From NCBI RefSeq assembly GCF_027409185.1, contig NC_084474.1, positions 6,131,382 through 6,195,381 on the forward strand: a stretch of 64,000 nucleotides of DNA. The letters are read 5' to 3'. A model generated the notes under the pieces. The model had not been told where the DNA came from. It worked only from the letters and a program-made list of their open reading frames with translations, and searched no databases. This document shows, piece by piece, positions 47,879 through 59,823 of this stretch. The number at the start of each line of letters is the position of its first letter. Position 1 is the stretch's first letter. This DNA comes from Cynocephalus volans (lineage: Eukaryota > Chordata > Mammalia > Dermoptera > Cynocephalidae). A program made the position numbers and the translations under genes.

Positions 47879-49190
47879 TCAGCTTTACTTAAATGAGGGC
47901 AGTATCGATGGCTCATGTAACATACTCACTCAGAAATTTGGGAATTCCTGGATTTGTAAGAGAAGTAAGAGAAATCTTACTTTTATTAAAAAGAGATGCA
48001 CTATTATATGTTGTCAAGTTCATTGAATCATTTTATTGATAATCATATATTAATATAGAAAATGATATTTCAGCTCTTTTTAGCAAACATACAATTAAAA
48101 TTTCAATGACTAATGGCAATTATGTAGGAAGAGCTATGTTGGTCCTATCACCTTATTCAGCTATTGAATTCCTAGAAGTATATCCTATTGTAGTAGGTCA
48201 GCAGAAATGTGAGCATGCTTACTGTAGATTTGTCAACTACAGTAAATATTGGAAACAGCTGACAAATGTCCAAAATTAAGAGAACGGCTTCAAAATGTGA
48301 TGAATATTAGTTTAAAGCCTAAAAGCTTTTAAAGTTATAATTATAAAGACTGAGTAAGGAGGAAAAATATTTTTACTGAAAGTAGCAAATAATCTGTAGA
48401 ATATAAGAGCAATGATATGGAAATGTGCTTATGTGAGAAAGGCATACAAGAAACTAAAGCTAATGTGTTAAAGATAGAATTATGAATAAATTATTATAGT
48501 AGATTATTAACAAAATACTTAATGTTATCTCTTTAAAAACAGAAAAAATAATATAGTTATCTAGGAAACTTATGACTTTATGTGAGCTTCTCCCCTCCCC
48601 ATAAATTCTTTGTAACCCTGAGTCATCCCTCTATTTGTAGCATACTTAGTTCATGTTATACCAGTGGTTGTCCATTCTTCCCAGGTAAGGACATGAAAAC
48701 TTCAAAAGTTAATTACCAATGTTCCTAAGAATCCCCTTACATGATGAGAAGAAAAAACAAGAGTAACAAAAGTTCCATCTGTTATTATCTTAGGTTTTGT
48801 TACCTATTGTTTATTTAGATATAAGAATATATCAGCTGCTGATAATAAGAAGGAAGAACGAACCCATCAAATTCACATTTGACATTATAATAATTGGTCA
48901 ACATCCTATCAAATGGGAGAGGGGGAGTTGAAAGTGTCACATCTTTCGATCTCCACACTGTGATGAAAATGCTATTTGCAGGGTTGTATTTGTAGCTATT
49001 TGCAGCTATTTCCAGCTGTCAGAAGGTGGTCAAGAGGGAGTCTACTTTCCCACAAGAGCTTTGTCATACCTGGACACTTTCAAAAGGGCCGCCCACATCT
49101 GAGGAAGGACAGATGGAATGTGCAGCAGAGGTATGCAGACCTGCCTTTGGGAGTCTGCTGTTTACATGGTGTAGGCAGCAACGATACCTG
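47879..49190. other. Intergenic, no recognised element
   Basis: A/T-rich DNA. A stretch at 48170-48300 with ATATTGGAAACAGCTGACAA resembles old L1 3' sequence, weakly. No gene was found. Confidence 0.5.
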
Positions 49191-49191
49191 T

Positions 49192-49552
49192 CTTAGTCAG
49201 TTTGGGCTGCTACAACAAGGTCAGAGAGAGTAGGTGGCTTAAAAACAACAGAAATTTATTTCTCACAGTTCTGGTTGCTAGAAGTCTGGGATCAGGGTGC
49301 CAGTATGGTTGGGTTCTGGTGAGGGCCCTGTTCCAGATTGCAGACTGCTGACTTCTTCTGTCCTTACATGGTGGAAAGAGAACAAGCTAGCTCTCTAGTT
49401 TCTTCTTATAAGGGCACTCATCCCATCCATGAGGGCTCCACCATCATGATCTAATTATCTCCCAAAGGTCTACCTCTTAATACCATCACACTGGGAATTA
49501 GATTTCTGTGTGTCAATTTGGGGGGTGAGGGACATAAATTCTCTTAGTCCAC
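49192..49552 (-). repeat. MaLR-type LTR
   Basis: CTTAGTCAGTTTGGGCTGCT, then ACAACAGAAATTTATTTCTC, then GTCTGGGATCAGGGTGCCAG follow a MaLR LTR in reverse. Confidence 0.7.
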
Positions 49553-49554
49553 CT

Positions 49555-49940
49555 GTGCTATGGTCTAAATAAGTCCCTCCAAATTCATGCGTTGGAATCT
49601 TGTTCCCTAGTGAGTCAGTATTGGGAGCGGGACCTTATGGGAGGTGTTTAAGTCATGCAGGCTCCACCCACATGAATGGGTGAATGTTCTTTTAAAGAGT
49701 GTTTGCAGTAGTGGATTTACTCTTTCTTTCTTCTACCATGTGAGGACACAGCGTTCATCTTCTCTTATCCTTCTGCCTCTACCATGTGGATGTAGCAAGA
49801 AAATTCTCACCAGATACCAGATGCTGATGTCTTGGTCTTAGACTTCCCAGTCTCCAGAACTGTGAGAAAGAAATTTCTGTTCTTTATAAATAATCCCATA
49901 TCAGCTATTCTGTTATAGCCGCACAAAATGCACTAAGATA
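49555..49940 (+). repeat. MaLR-type LTR
   Basis: GTGCTATGGTCTAAATAAGT, then CTACCATGTGAGGACACAGC, then TCCAGAACTGTGAGAAAGAA and ATTCTGTTATAGCCGCACAA in sense order. It adjoins the reversed LTR at 49192, making a head-to-head pair. Confidence 0.75.
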
Positions 49941-50711
49941 AATATCCTACAGAGTGTTTCACTGTCCTAAAAACCTTCTGTGCTCTGCGTTTTCATCTTT
50001 CACTCCTCCAACCCCTGGAAATCACTGATCATTTTACTGTCTCCATCATTATGCTTTTTCCAGAATGGCATGTATTTGTAATCATACAGTACATAGCCTT
50101 TTCAGATTAGCTTCTTTCACTTAGTGATATGCATGTAAGTTTCCTTCATGTCTTTCTCATGGATGGATAGCTCACTTCTTTTTAACATTGACTAGTATTC
50201 CATTGTTTGGATGCATCCCAGTTCATTTATCCATTCACCTGCTGCAGGACAACTTGGTTGCTTCCAAGTTTTGGCAGTTATGAATAAAGCTGCTATAAAT
50301 ATCCCTGTGCAGGTTTTTGTGTGGACATGATTTCAACTCATTTAGGTTAATACCAAGAAGTGTGGTTGCTGGATGATATAGTTAGAGTACGTTTGGTTTT
50401 TGCCTGTGACTACCAAGCTATCATCCAAAGCGCCTGTACCATTTTGCATTCCCACCAGCAATGAATTAGAGTTCCTGTTGCTCCACATCCTTACCGGCAC
50501 TTGATGTTAGTATTCTGGATTCTGCCCATTCTAGTAGGTAGTGGTATTTGCCCATTGTAGTGGTATGTCATTGTTGTTTTAATTGCATTTTCCTGATGAC
50601 ATATAGTGTGGAACATCTTTTCACATGCTTATTTGCCATCTACATGTCTTTTTTTGGTGAGGTGTGTGCTTTTTTTTGCACATGGATATTCAGTTGTTTC
50701 AGCACCATTTC

Positions 50712-51238
50712 TTTTTTTTTTTTTTGGTATTTATTTATTTATTTTAACTTCTCAGTATACATTGTAGTTGATTTTCATGACACTTTACCTGTTCCTCTTC
50801 CCCTCCCTCCTTTCCCCCTCCATCAACATCGTATCTGTTCACTTGTCTTAAAAAGTTCAAAGAATTGCTGTGATTGTTGTGTCTTCTTCTCCCTACTTTA
50901 TTTATTTTTAGCTCCCACAAATAAGTGAGAACATGTGGTATTTCTCTTTCTGTGCCTGACTTGTTTCACTTAAGATAATTTTCTCTAAGACCATCCACGT
51001 TGTTGTGAATGGTAGTATTTCATTTTTTTTTTTTTTCTAAAGATGACCGGTAAGGGGACCATAACCCTTGACTTGTTGTTGTCAGAACCACAATCTCCCA
51101 AGTGAGCTAACCGGCCATCCCTATATAGGGTTCCGAACACATGGCCATGGTGTTATCAGCACCACGCTCTCCCAAGTGAGCCATGGGCCAGCCCAGTATT
51201 TCATTCTTTTTTATAGCAGAGTAGAATTCCATTGTAGC
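50712..51238 (-). repeat. Younger L1 3' end inserted in old L1, itself hit by a SINE
   Basis: The complement of the 3' end of the full-length L1 family (CTTAAGATAATTTTCTCTAA, GTGAGAACATGTGGTATTTC), with a T run at the left. AGCACCATTTCTT is present on both sides (about 50701-50713 and 51236-51248). Confidence 0.85.
51024..51194 (-). repeat. tRNA-Ile-derived SINE, dimer
   Basis: Inside the younger L1 end; AGTATTTCATT flanks it at 51013-51023 and 51195-51205. Confidence 0.92.
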
Positions 51239-51805
51239 ACCATTTCTTAAAAAGACTAACTTTTCTTCTTTGCCCCTTTGTCAAAGATCGGTTGACTGTA
51301 CTTATGTAGGTTGATATCTGGGCTATCTATTCTGTGCTGTTTATCTATTTGTATATTCTTCCATCAATGACATACTGTCTTGATTACCATAGCTTCATAG
51401 TAAATATCGAAGTTGAGTAGTTCCAGTGCTCCAACTTTGTTCTCCTTCAATATCATGCTGGCTATTCCAAGACTTTTGCCTATCCATACATACTCAGTTT
51501 GTTGAGACCCACAAAATAACTTGCTTGAATTTTGTTTGGGGTTGCATTAAACCTATGGATCATGGTGAGAAGAACTGACTTCTTGACAATATTGAGTCTT
51601 CCTGTCTATGAACATGGAATATCTCTCCATTTATTTAGTTATTTTAAAATTTTCTTCATCTGAATATTGTAGTTTCCCATATATAGATCTTGTGCATATT
51701 TTACTACATTTATATGTAAGTATTTCATTTTGGGGGGTGCTAATGTAAATCATACTGTGTTTTAAATTTCAAATTCCACTTGATCTTTACTGGTTTGCAG
51801 GAAAG

Positions 51806-52199
51806 TGCATTAGTCAATTTTCTGTTACTTAGAACAGATGAAACTGGGTAATTTGTAAAGTAACAAAATTTATTTCTTAATGTTTTGGAGGCATAAATTC
51901 CAAGGTCTGGGGGGTTGTCTGATGAGGGCCTTCTTCTTGGTGAGGACTCTTCAGAGTTGCAAGGCAGTGGAAGGGTATCATGTGGTGACATGGCAAGGGC
52001 ACACTAATAGGCTCACTTGCATCCCTTATAAGCCAATAGTGCCACCCCCATGACCCCTTTATCCATTAACCCATTATCCATGAATGGGTTAATTGCTCCT
52101 GATCCAATCACCTCCCAAAGGCCCACCTTTCAACACTGCCACATTGGGGATCAAGCTTTCTCATGAGCTTTGGAGGGGACACACATTCAGACCATAGCA
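51806..52199 (-). repeat. Solo MaLR-type LTR
   Basis: Plus-strand TGCATTAGTCAATTTTCTGT to TTCAGACCATAGCA. GAAAG flanks it at 51801-51805 and 52200-52204. Confidence 0.9.
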
Positions 52200-52204
52200 G
52201 AAAG

Positions 52205-52790
52205 CAATTGACTTTTATATATTAAACTTGCAGTAGGGCAGGCACAGTGGAGGTCATCCACAGTGATAGGATGTTACATATATCGCCAGACAGAGCCAAC
52301 AGAACATCCAGATGGCCTGGATGCATGGTGTGAGACAAAGGGAAATGAAGGATGACTCCAAGGATTTTTGTCCTCAGCAAGATGGAATTGTTATTTACTG
52401 AGTAAAGAAAGGCTGCAGGTAGGACTTTATTGGGAAAGAAGATCAGGAGCTCAGTTAAATTTGAGACATCTAAGGTAGCTCCTTAGCTGCTAACCTGAGC
52501 AAGCAGTTAGATGTTAGTGTGCAGAGTTTAAGGTAGAGGCCCAGGCTTGAGATACAAATTTGGGAGTGAAAGCATTTGGATGCCACTTAAAGTCCTGAAC
52601 CTGGATGTGATCATCAGGTAAATGCAGAGATAAAAAGACATCCAGGGACTGAGAACTAGCCCTTAGTACCATGAATTCATGGAGAAGAGGAAGAATGAGA
52701 AAAGGAAACTCAGAAGGAATGGCCAGTGAAGTAGGAGAAAGATCAGGTGTATTAACCACATCTTTTATTTTTTGTATTCTAATTCATTGA
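52205..52790. other. Intergenic, no recognised element
   Basis: No repeat or gene recognised. The text resembles unique mammalian DNA. Confidence 0.5.
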
Positions 52791-52794
52791 TCAT

Positions 52795-53250
52795 TGTTTG
52801 TGGGGCCTTGGACCCTTGAGGACGACCCCTCCCAGGGTTAGCTAATTCCTAGAGATAAGTAAACAATTCTTCTGGGATTGTGCCTTTCAAATGCAAATCA
52901 ACCACTCTGCTCTCACACTTCAGGCCAATATTCCCCGCCCCCCAACCCCCTGCCCTAATCACCCCAGGATAAAGTACCAGACAACTAGGTACAGCCTCTA
53001 TGCCCCAGAGCCTGCTGAAATTATTCAAACCAGCCAATCTGAAACCTGTTTACCATGCCTTGCTTGATCCTTTCCATGGAAAATGCAATAAAGACTCTTA
53101 CCCTCATTTTGCGCTCACTCCCTCTGCCTCCTGACTGACCCTGGGGCTTTCCTGTGTGGCCCTGCATGGCCTGCCGTGTCTCCTGTTTCTAGGGATCTGT
53201 GAGTATAAACTTCTTTCTTCATGACAGTCGTTTTCATGTCTGTCTTCACA
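52795..53250 (+). repeat. Class-I-like LTR, family not named
   Basis: TGTTTGTGGGGCCTTGGACC start, CCAATCTGAAACCTG, ATGCAATAAAGACTCTTACC as poly-A region and a C/T-rich R-U5. LTR layout is clear, exact borders are not, and no target duplication was found. Confidence 0.65.
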
Positions 53251-53294
53251 CCTGGTTAAAACAAATCCTAAATACTCTTAAAACACTAGGAAAT

Positions 53295-53654
53295 TGTGGT
53301 CACTTTGTGATGGATCTTGGACGACTGGTGCCATCTTGGACGTGACTGGCGCTATTTTACACACACTGAAGACAAAACGGCCACCAGCCTTTCCCTTACG
53401 AGAAACTTCATGGTTTCTAAGAAATAGAAACTCCTCTACTTCTGCTTGGGTGCAACCTTCCACCTGATTGCATCAGCCAGCCTTATCTTCCACACCAGCA
53501 CCAAACCCCTCCCTGATTATGTCAGCCTTCCTTACAGCCTATATAAGCCTTCCTACCCTGACGCTGGCTGCTGCTCTCAATTTTGAGTGCAGCCCGGCAG
53601 ATTCTTTTCCTTTAATAAAGCTTGATCGGTACCCGGCGTTTCGGCTCACTTTCA
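53295..53654 (+). repeat. Second class-I-like LTR, different family
   Basis: TGATGGATCTTGGACGACTG near the start, a TATA box in CAGCCTATATAAGCCTTCC, and CCTTTAATAAAGCTTGATCG as poly-A region; ends near GGCTCACTTTCA. It lies about 45 bases after the LTR at 52795 but is unrelated to it. Confidence 0.65.
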
Positions 53655-53679
53655 TATTGAAGGCAACTGAAAAATTTGT

Positions 53680-54115
53680 CCTCCAGAAGAGACCATCTAC
53701 AGAATGGGTGAAACAATTTGCAAACTATACATCTGATAAGGGGTTAATATCAAAAATATATAAGGAACTCAAACAACTCAATAGCAAGAAAACAATTAAC
53801 CTGATTAAAAAATGGGTAACTGAATGGGTAACTGACCTCAATGGACATTTCTCAAAAGAAGATATATACATAGCCAACACGAGGGCTGGCCAGTTAGCTT
53901 ACTTGGGAGAGCATAGTGCTGGGAACACCAAAGTCACAGGTTTGGATCCCCATACAGGCCAGCTGCCAAAAACACACACAAGCAAAACAAAACAAAAAAA
54001 CAAATGGCCAATGTGTATAAGGAAAACTGCTCAGCATCAGTAATCATCAGGGAAATGCAAACAAAACTACATCAATACATTCCCTCATACCTGCTAGAAT
54101 AGCTGTTATCAAAAA
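53680..54115 (+). repeat. L1 ORF2 3' fragment with SINE
   Basis: A reading such as KQFANYTSDKGLISKIYKEL is the L1 ORF2 C-terminal region, as at 25100-25200. A tRNA-Ile SINE at 53883-54000 splits it. Confidence 0.8.
53883..54000 (+). repeat. tRNA-Ile-derived SINE, monomer
   Basis: GGGCTGGCCAGTTAGCTTAC, then TGGATCCCCATACAGGCCAG and an A/C-rich tail. Confidence 0.82.
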
Positions 54116-54679
54116 GATGAGAGACAATAAGTATGGGATTCTGTAACTTCTCTCCCCTCTGTGTCTATGTGTCTTCTCATGTGTCTTTCTTCTCTTCTTG
54201 CTTCAATTCACTGTTTTCTGTATTTTTCAGGACAGATGAGAAAGACACATACCTGCACACACACACACATATTCATGTTTGGCAAAGGTGTTTGTTTTTG
54301 TGACAGACCTCTACAGAGGCTGCTAGTAAGCCTACAGCTTGAGAAACACCTTAAGGATTAGGAAATGGCACATAAGAGGACTAAATTATCCAGTGGTTAT
54401 ATTGACATCAAAGGCCTATAAATAGCTCATTTATCATTTGTTAATACTGTCCTTTCTAAAAATAAAAAGGGAAAATTTGTAGAAGTTTATAGAGATATAT
54501 TAAATACCACAAGAATGCAAAATGGTGTAAATATAATGTGTGAGAAACTAGGAAACAAAGTGAACTGAGGGATGAAGTCAGAGCATACATTACATACCAT
54601 AAGTATTTTCTAGGGATGTGCTAGAGATTTGGCTTTGAGTTTCCTAGCAGCCAGACCCAAGAAGAAAACATGAAATTCT

Positions 54680-54847
54680 TTTTTTTTTTTTTAAAAGATG
54701 ACCAGTAAGGGGATCTTAACCCTTGGCTTGGTGTTGTCAGCACCACGCTCAGCCAGTGAGCAAACGGGCCATCCCTATATGGGATCCGAACCCGGGGCCT
54801 TGGTGTTATCAGCACCGCACTCTCCCGAGTGAGCCACAGGCCGGCCC
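54680..54847 (-). repeat. tRNA-Ile-derived SINE, dimer
   Basis: AAAACATGAAATTCT duplicated exactly at 54665-54679 and 54848-54862. Confidence 0.95.
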
Positions 54848-54914
54848 AAAACATGAAATTCTTATAAAAAATTATTTGCCTATTAGTAGAAAGAACTAGT
54901 TTTTAGGATCTAAT

Positions 54915-55140
54915 CATTATAACGATGGCAACCATTTACTGTGCACGTTTGATGAGCCAGACACTATATCAAATGTATTAAGTATAAAGATTATCCTAAG
55001 ATTATTCTCATTTTGGTGCTGAGGAAATGAGAGATTAAAAGAGATTAAATGCCTTCGTCAATGTCACAAACTGAACAAGTGTTTGGACTTGGGTCTCTCT
55101 GGTTCCAAACCCATCATCTTTCTTCAGTGCACACTGATGA
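54915..55140 (-). repeat. MIR SINE remnant
   Basis: GTTTGATGAGCCAGACACTA, then TTTTGGTGCTGAGGAAATGA, then AATGTCACAAACTGAACAAG are the MIR complement in order. Confidence 0.7.
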
Positions 55141-55978
55141 GCTGAGCAAGGAGAATGGAAAGCCAGAGGGAGGCCCAGACCCACTGCTCACCTTGGCCTT
55201 TGTTGCCTTTCCTAGGTTCTTGTGCCCTTCAAACTGCCCTCTGCCTGGTGCTCATGCCCCACAAACACTAAATTTTGCTCCACAGCTGTTTTTCACTGTT
55301 TCTAACATTCTAGGTATCTTTTGATTTCCTAACTGCAATTTCATTTCCATACTGAACAAAGTCTTATTAGATTAGCCAACCTATTTGATTTTTATGGTTT
55401 TCTTCTTATCCATTTTTCTTTTCTGATTGTTTCTATTTCTTGTCTACCAAGAAATTTTAAGGAATTTTTCACTTGTGATTTCTTTCTGGTTGTCACAGAG
55501 TCTTGTTGCTTTTTGCCTCATATACCATTGAGAAAAACCCAAAGTTGAGCATTTTGTTATTCAAGTTACAAAAAGTCTGACTTCCTCCCATTTACGTAAC
55601 TTCAAAAAAAGATGAGTGGAAAGATACTAAGACTACTGGCTTTGCAAGCCTAGTTTTCAAAATGTGGAAAAAGTATTTATGTGTGTTGTAATTAAGATTT
55701 AAGCATTTCCTGAGAAAACATTTACGGTTTGTAAAGTAGAACCGAATTTGGTCAATATTTTGCCGATTATTACTTTTGACTCTGTTAGGTGGGGGCATGT
55801 TTAAATTTGCCATTATCCATCAGTGTGCCCTCATAAAATGGTAAATATATGTCGATAGAGGTTCACCAATAGCCAGGTGTAACTGGGTTGGACATTTATT
55901 TAATATGTATGATTACGGTTTTTCAAACAATGCTTGTAGGATTAGTGAACATACTAATAACAGCAAACAGGAAGAGTA
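55141..55978. other. Intergenic, no recognised element
   Basis: A/T-rich; no gene or clear repeat seen. Confidence 0.5.
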
Positions 55979-56545
55979 TATTAGTTTTCTATTGATGCAT
56001 AACAAATTTTCCCAAAATTTAATGACTAGACATGATAAACATTTGTTTTCTCTTTCCGTGGGTCAGAAATCTGAGCATGTCTTATTTGAGTTCCTCTGCC
56101 TGAAAGTGTCTAGCAAACTGGCAATCAAGGTGTTGGTCAGGACTATGGCCTCATCTGAAGGCTTAGCGGAGGGAGGATCTGCTTTCAAGCTTACTCCCAT
56201 GGCTGTTGACAGGCTCCTTATGGGCTGTTGAACTAAGGGCCTCACTTTCTCCCAGGTTGTTGGCTAGAGGCTGCCTTGGCTTCCTTGCTTGACATGTGGA
56301 CTTCTCCACTGAGCAGCTCTCAACATGGCAGCTGGCTTCCCTCAGAGGGAGCAAGAGAGTGCTAATGACAGAATTCAGTCTTTTAGAAACATAACCTCAG
56401 AATCGATATCGCAGCAGTTCTGTCTTTAAATCCATCAGAAGCTAGTCAATAAACCCAGCTCACACTCAATGCAAAAGGGATTATACAAAACGAATACCCA
56501 GGAGGGTATCCTTGGGGACAGTCCTAGAGGCTGCCTAGCACGGAG
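55979..56545 (-). repeat. MLT1-type LTR
   Basis: TATTGATGCATAACAAATTT, then GTGGGTCAGAAATCTGAGCA, then TCTCAACATGGCAGCTGGCT and CCTAGAGGCTGCCTAGCACG are the reversed MLT1 (older MaLR) LTR in order. Confidence 0.75.
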
Positions 56546-56844
56546 AGTGAAATACATGTTAAAATTATGCAATATAGTGTCACTTCATATCAGGGTTCAT
56601 AGGGAGGACCAGTTTGGGAAGCAAAAACAGCTGACACTCCAAGTTCAGCAATGAGGAAGAAGGTCATTCTTTTCCCAAAGCTTCAGACATTTGTAAGAGA
56701 TATGGCCATGTGCAGGATAAAAAGAACTAAGAATTCCTACCCTAGCAGGATTTCCCCCTCTCTTTTCATAACAGTTACCCCTACACCTAAAAGCTTCATA
56801 CTAGAGTATCACTACAGCAACATCAGCATCTACAAGTATTATGA

Positions 56845-57010
56845 CCAGCAATGTAATGGAAACCAGGAACAAAAAGAGCATCAACTTTGGAGTCAGAACC
56901 GCATTAGAATTTCAGCTCTGTTGTAGCTACTGGTAGAAGTGTGCTCTCCTAAAAGTCATTTCAGTTCTTTGAGGTTTGGTTTCATTTCTTATAACATGAG
57001 ATGACAGTAT
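56845..57010 (+). repeat. MIR SINE remnant
   Basis: AAAAGAGCATCAACTTTGGA, then GTCAGAACCGCATTAGAATT, then CAGTTCTTTGAGGTTTGGTT follow MIR in order. Confidence 0.75.
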
Positions 57011-57369
57011 CAAATACTACCAAACTACAAGAGCAACATTTCTATTGTATTGCTAGAACAAAAACTAAAAACCTTTGCTTTTTGAATGACATAATGCATT
57101 CTACTTAGTAATTTTATATTTCTGGAAAAATCTTTTTAGACTTAGATTTTAATCGTGTTTCACTATTATGCACATATCAAAAGAAAAATACGAATGAAAT
57201 AAATTGGATTCTTTAAGGTTTCTTCAAATTTGTCGTCCAACTCTTGAATCATTTTTCAACACCGAATGTAACAAGATTTTATCCAAATATCATCACGCCA
57301 ATATTTAATGAATACAAGACATTGTCAACGAGATTTTTTTTTTCTCCTTTCTAAAAACGTACTAAGAGA

Positions 57370-58250
57370 TTGAAAACCAGTGCTAATTCCCCGACCGCAC
57401 GCCTCTGCCCATGCGCGCACGGCACGTGTCGTGGCTGCCGTGCCGGAGCTTGCAGCCCACTGCCCACGTCCTTTAACAAATATTTCCTCTTTGTCTTTTT
57501 GCTCTACTTTACGGAGACTGACGTAAGTTGTCTCCCAACCCTCGCACGAACTTCTTCTTCAGCGTTTTATTTCCAAACGATTGCACAGTCGCAGGGCCGC
57601 GGAAGCAGAGACAAGATCCCCTCCCGTCCGCTCCAGTGCACACAGGCCGCCGGGGCGGGATCAGCCTGACGCAGCCGGGCGGCGCTCTCCCGGAAGTGAC
57701 GAGCACGTCCCGTGCGTGCGGACGACCCGTGCGTGCGGGCGGCTGCGTCGGGCTGCAGGAGAAGATGGCGGTCTCCACAGGTCGGTTCCCGGGCGGGCCG
57801 TTTGCATACCCGCTTCGACCCAGCTGTGCCCCTCTGCCCGCTGCTGGTGGCCGGGCGCTGACTGTGTGCGAGGATCCGGAGTGCGCTCTCTCGAACGCTG
57901 TCCTCTCCGCGGAGCAAAGCCCGGCATCGGGGAGGGCCCGGGCGGGACCGACGCCGAGGCCCCGGGGCGGCCGTCAGGGGCGGTGGGTCGTGCTCGCGCG
58001 TAGGGCGCGCGCCGCGGGCTGGGAGCGGAGTGGCCCCGGCGGAGGCGCACACGCAGGGTCTGGCGGGCGCGGGTCCGAGTTGGAGGCGGAAGGCGGTGCG
58101 GGAGAGAGGAAAGGAGGCCCAGGGTGGTCTGGTGTCAACCCCGGATACCAAAGGGCCAAGAGGTGTTCTGGATCGAGTTGGGGGGTCCCTTTCCCGTGGA
58201 CTCTCGTTGACATGTGGGGAGGAGCGGACAAACTAGAAGACGGTTGCTCT
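57370..58250 (+). promoter_or_regulatory. UBE2V2: CpG island and promoter of UBE2V2
   Basis: A GC-rich, CpG-dense block rising abruptly from A/T-rich flanks. Visible candidate sites: an E-box CACGTG at 57423-57428, an NRF1-like ATGCGCGCAC at 57411-57420, an ETS site CCGGAAGT at 57690-57697, and a YY1-type AAGATGGCGGT at 57763-57773 that overlaps the start codon. No TATA box was seen, as usual for a housekeeping promoter. The exact transcription start is not determinable. Confidence 0.85.
57765..57780 (+). CDS. UBE2V2: UBE2V2 (MMS2) first coding exon, 16 coding bases
   Basis: UBE2V2 is a catalytically inactive E2 variant. With UBE2N (UBC13) it builds K63-linked ubiquitin chains, for example on PCNA in error-free damage tolerance. 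Only MAVST and the first base of a Gly codon are coded before the donor GTCGGT at 57781; MAVSTG is the UBE2V2 N terminus. The start sits in a YY1-type AAGATGGCGG context inside the CpG island, and the gene lies downstream of MCM4 in the same direction, as in human. The frame stays open into the intron (to 58257), but that is read-through. The remaining exons are outside the window. Confidence 0.88.
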
Positions 58251-58391
58251 TTAGAATAAGAGAGACAGGATCATTCTTACCTGACTGAATACGCGTTTTT
58301 TTTTTTTTTTCAATTAAGTGAAAAAGTGCTGTGCAGACAAAATAAAAGCACAGAGCAAGATGAAAGCTAATTGAAGAACAAGTGGTTTCTT

Positions 58392-58558
58392 TTTTTTTTT
58401 TTTAAAAGATGACCGGTAAGGGGATCTCACCCCTTGGCTTGGTGTTGTCAGCACCACGCTCAGCCAGTGAGCAAACCAGCCATCCCTGTATAGGATCCGA
58501 ACCCGTGGCCTTGGTGTTATCAGCACCGCACTCTCCCGAGTGAGCCACGGGCCGGCCT
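58392..58558 (-). repeat. tRNA-Ile-derived SINE, dimer
   Basis: AACAAGTGGTTTCTT flanks it exactly at 58377-58391 and 58559-58573. Confidence 0.95.
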
Positions 58559-59823
58559 AACAAGTGGTTTCTTAGATAAGCTGTTCAACTCTTCTCCGGT
58601 ACTGAACACAATGTTTGGTTTCCTATGAGCACAGACTTTGGATTTAAGTATTAGCGCTGAGGTTTTAGAAATTTGACCATTTCAAAAACGTTATTAAGTT
58701 AAAAATGTTAAGTTTTACAATTTTAAAATGTTAGTTCGTATGATTTGTCTTCTAGTCTTTATTGAAACTAGATCATAGATCAGTGTAATTGAATATTTCA
58801 TGCGGTCGTTGCATAATGGAACGAATTTTCAAATCTATGCTAAAATGAAAGGCTTCGAATGTATGTTGTGTTGGTTCGTTTAATAGCTCAGGATACATTC
58901 TGCATACATTTTAATGAAAAATGAAGTCTTTTAAGTGTCATCTTTATTATCCTTATCATATATAAGGTGTCGAAGGTGATAAAATCTTTAGCAACTCTAG
59001 CGTTGGGGAAATATTTCAATATAGTTGGAGTCAGAGGTAACAAGGATTGTTTTAAAAGTGACATTTTAGCATTACAACTTTAATTATTGCACTTGTTATG
59101 TGCTTGTGAATAGGACCATATCTTTCTAAGAGTTGTACTTAGTGCCTGTAGATTCTTGAAAATTTGGTAACAAAATGATGCATGTTAATTTGGTTGTTTT
59201 TATTTTCATTTTTTGGATTGCATTGTTTATTTAAACACGGTTTTTTCCCTAACGCTATGCATATGAGAGAATGTTACAATATTTTGAAAAGACCAAAGAG
59301 ATGATATTAATGGCAAATAACTTTTGTTAGCCTATTTTAGTTACTTTTGGAAGTCAAAGATAAATTATAAAAATGTTGCTGATGGATTATTAGCATGTTA
59401 ATATACATTGAAAGCATGTATTTTCTAGTTTATATTTCAGCATTCTGTTTGTTACAGTTTTACTCTGTTTTTAGACTTATGAAGTTTGAAATCTTGGCAT
59501 ATTTAGGAAGAGAATATATTTTAGGTAGTCGAGTTTTCATAAACCCCTGAAATTAGATTTGAGCCTGTTGGTAAAAACTTGCCCTGGTCGATTTCATATT
59601 ATTCTATTTATCCGTTTTTCTGTGCATTAGATAATTGATAGTATTGTCAAACTGGGAGGGAGATGAGCCCAGAAGAAGCTTTGCATTATGTTTTGAAACT
59701 AATTATTGTGAATTATGCTATACTTTTGTATTGTTTGCTTTTTGGTAGCATGGGAGGGAAACAGTACCTGTGTCTTTGTGAAATAAATGTGATATAGCTT
59801 GAAATTTAAAATTAGATAAGCTA

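Larger units (their letters stand above)
49955..51740 (-). repeat. Old L1 3' portion interrupted by a younger L1
   Basis: Reversed L1 sequence in two parts: 49955-50710 (TGATGACATATAGTGTGGAA, TTTTCACATGCTTATTTGCC) and 51239-51740 (TCTATTCTGTGCTGTTTATC, TTGCATTAAACCTATGGATC). The order of L1 segments is preserved once the insertion is removed. Confidence 0.75.

Noticed and set aside
57528..58259. A 243-codon plus frame across the CpG island as a new gene
   Set aside because: It contains the UBE2V2 start and simply reads through the donor at 57781 into GC-rich intron. GC-rich DNA gives long chance frames on both strands here.
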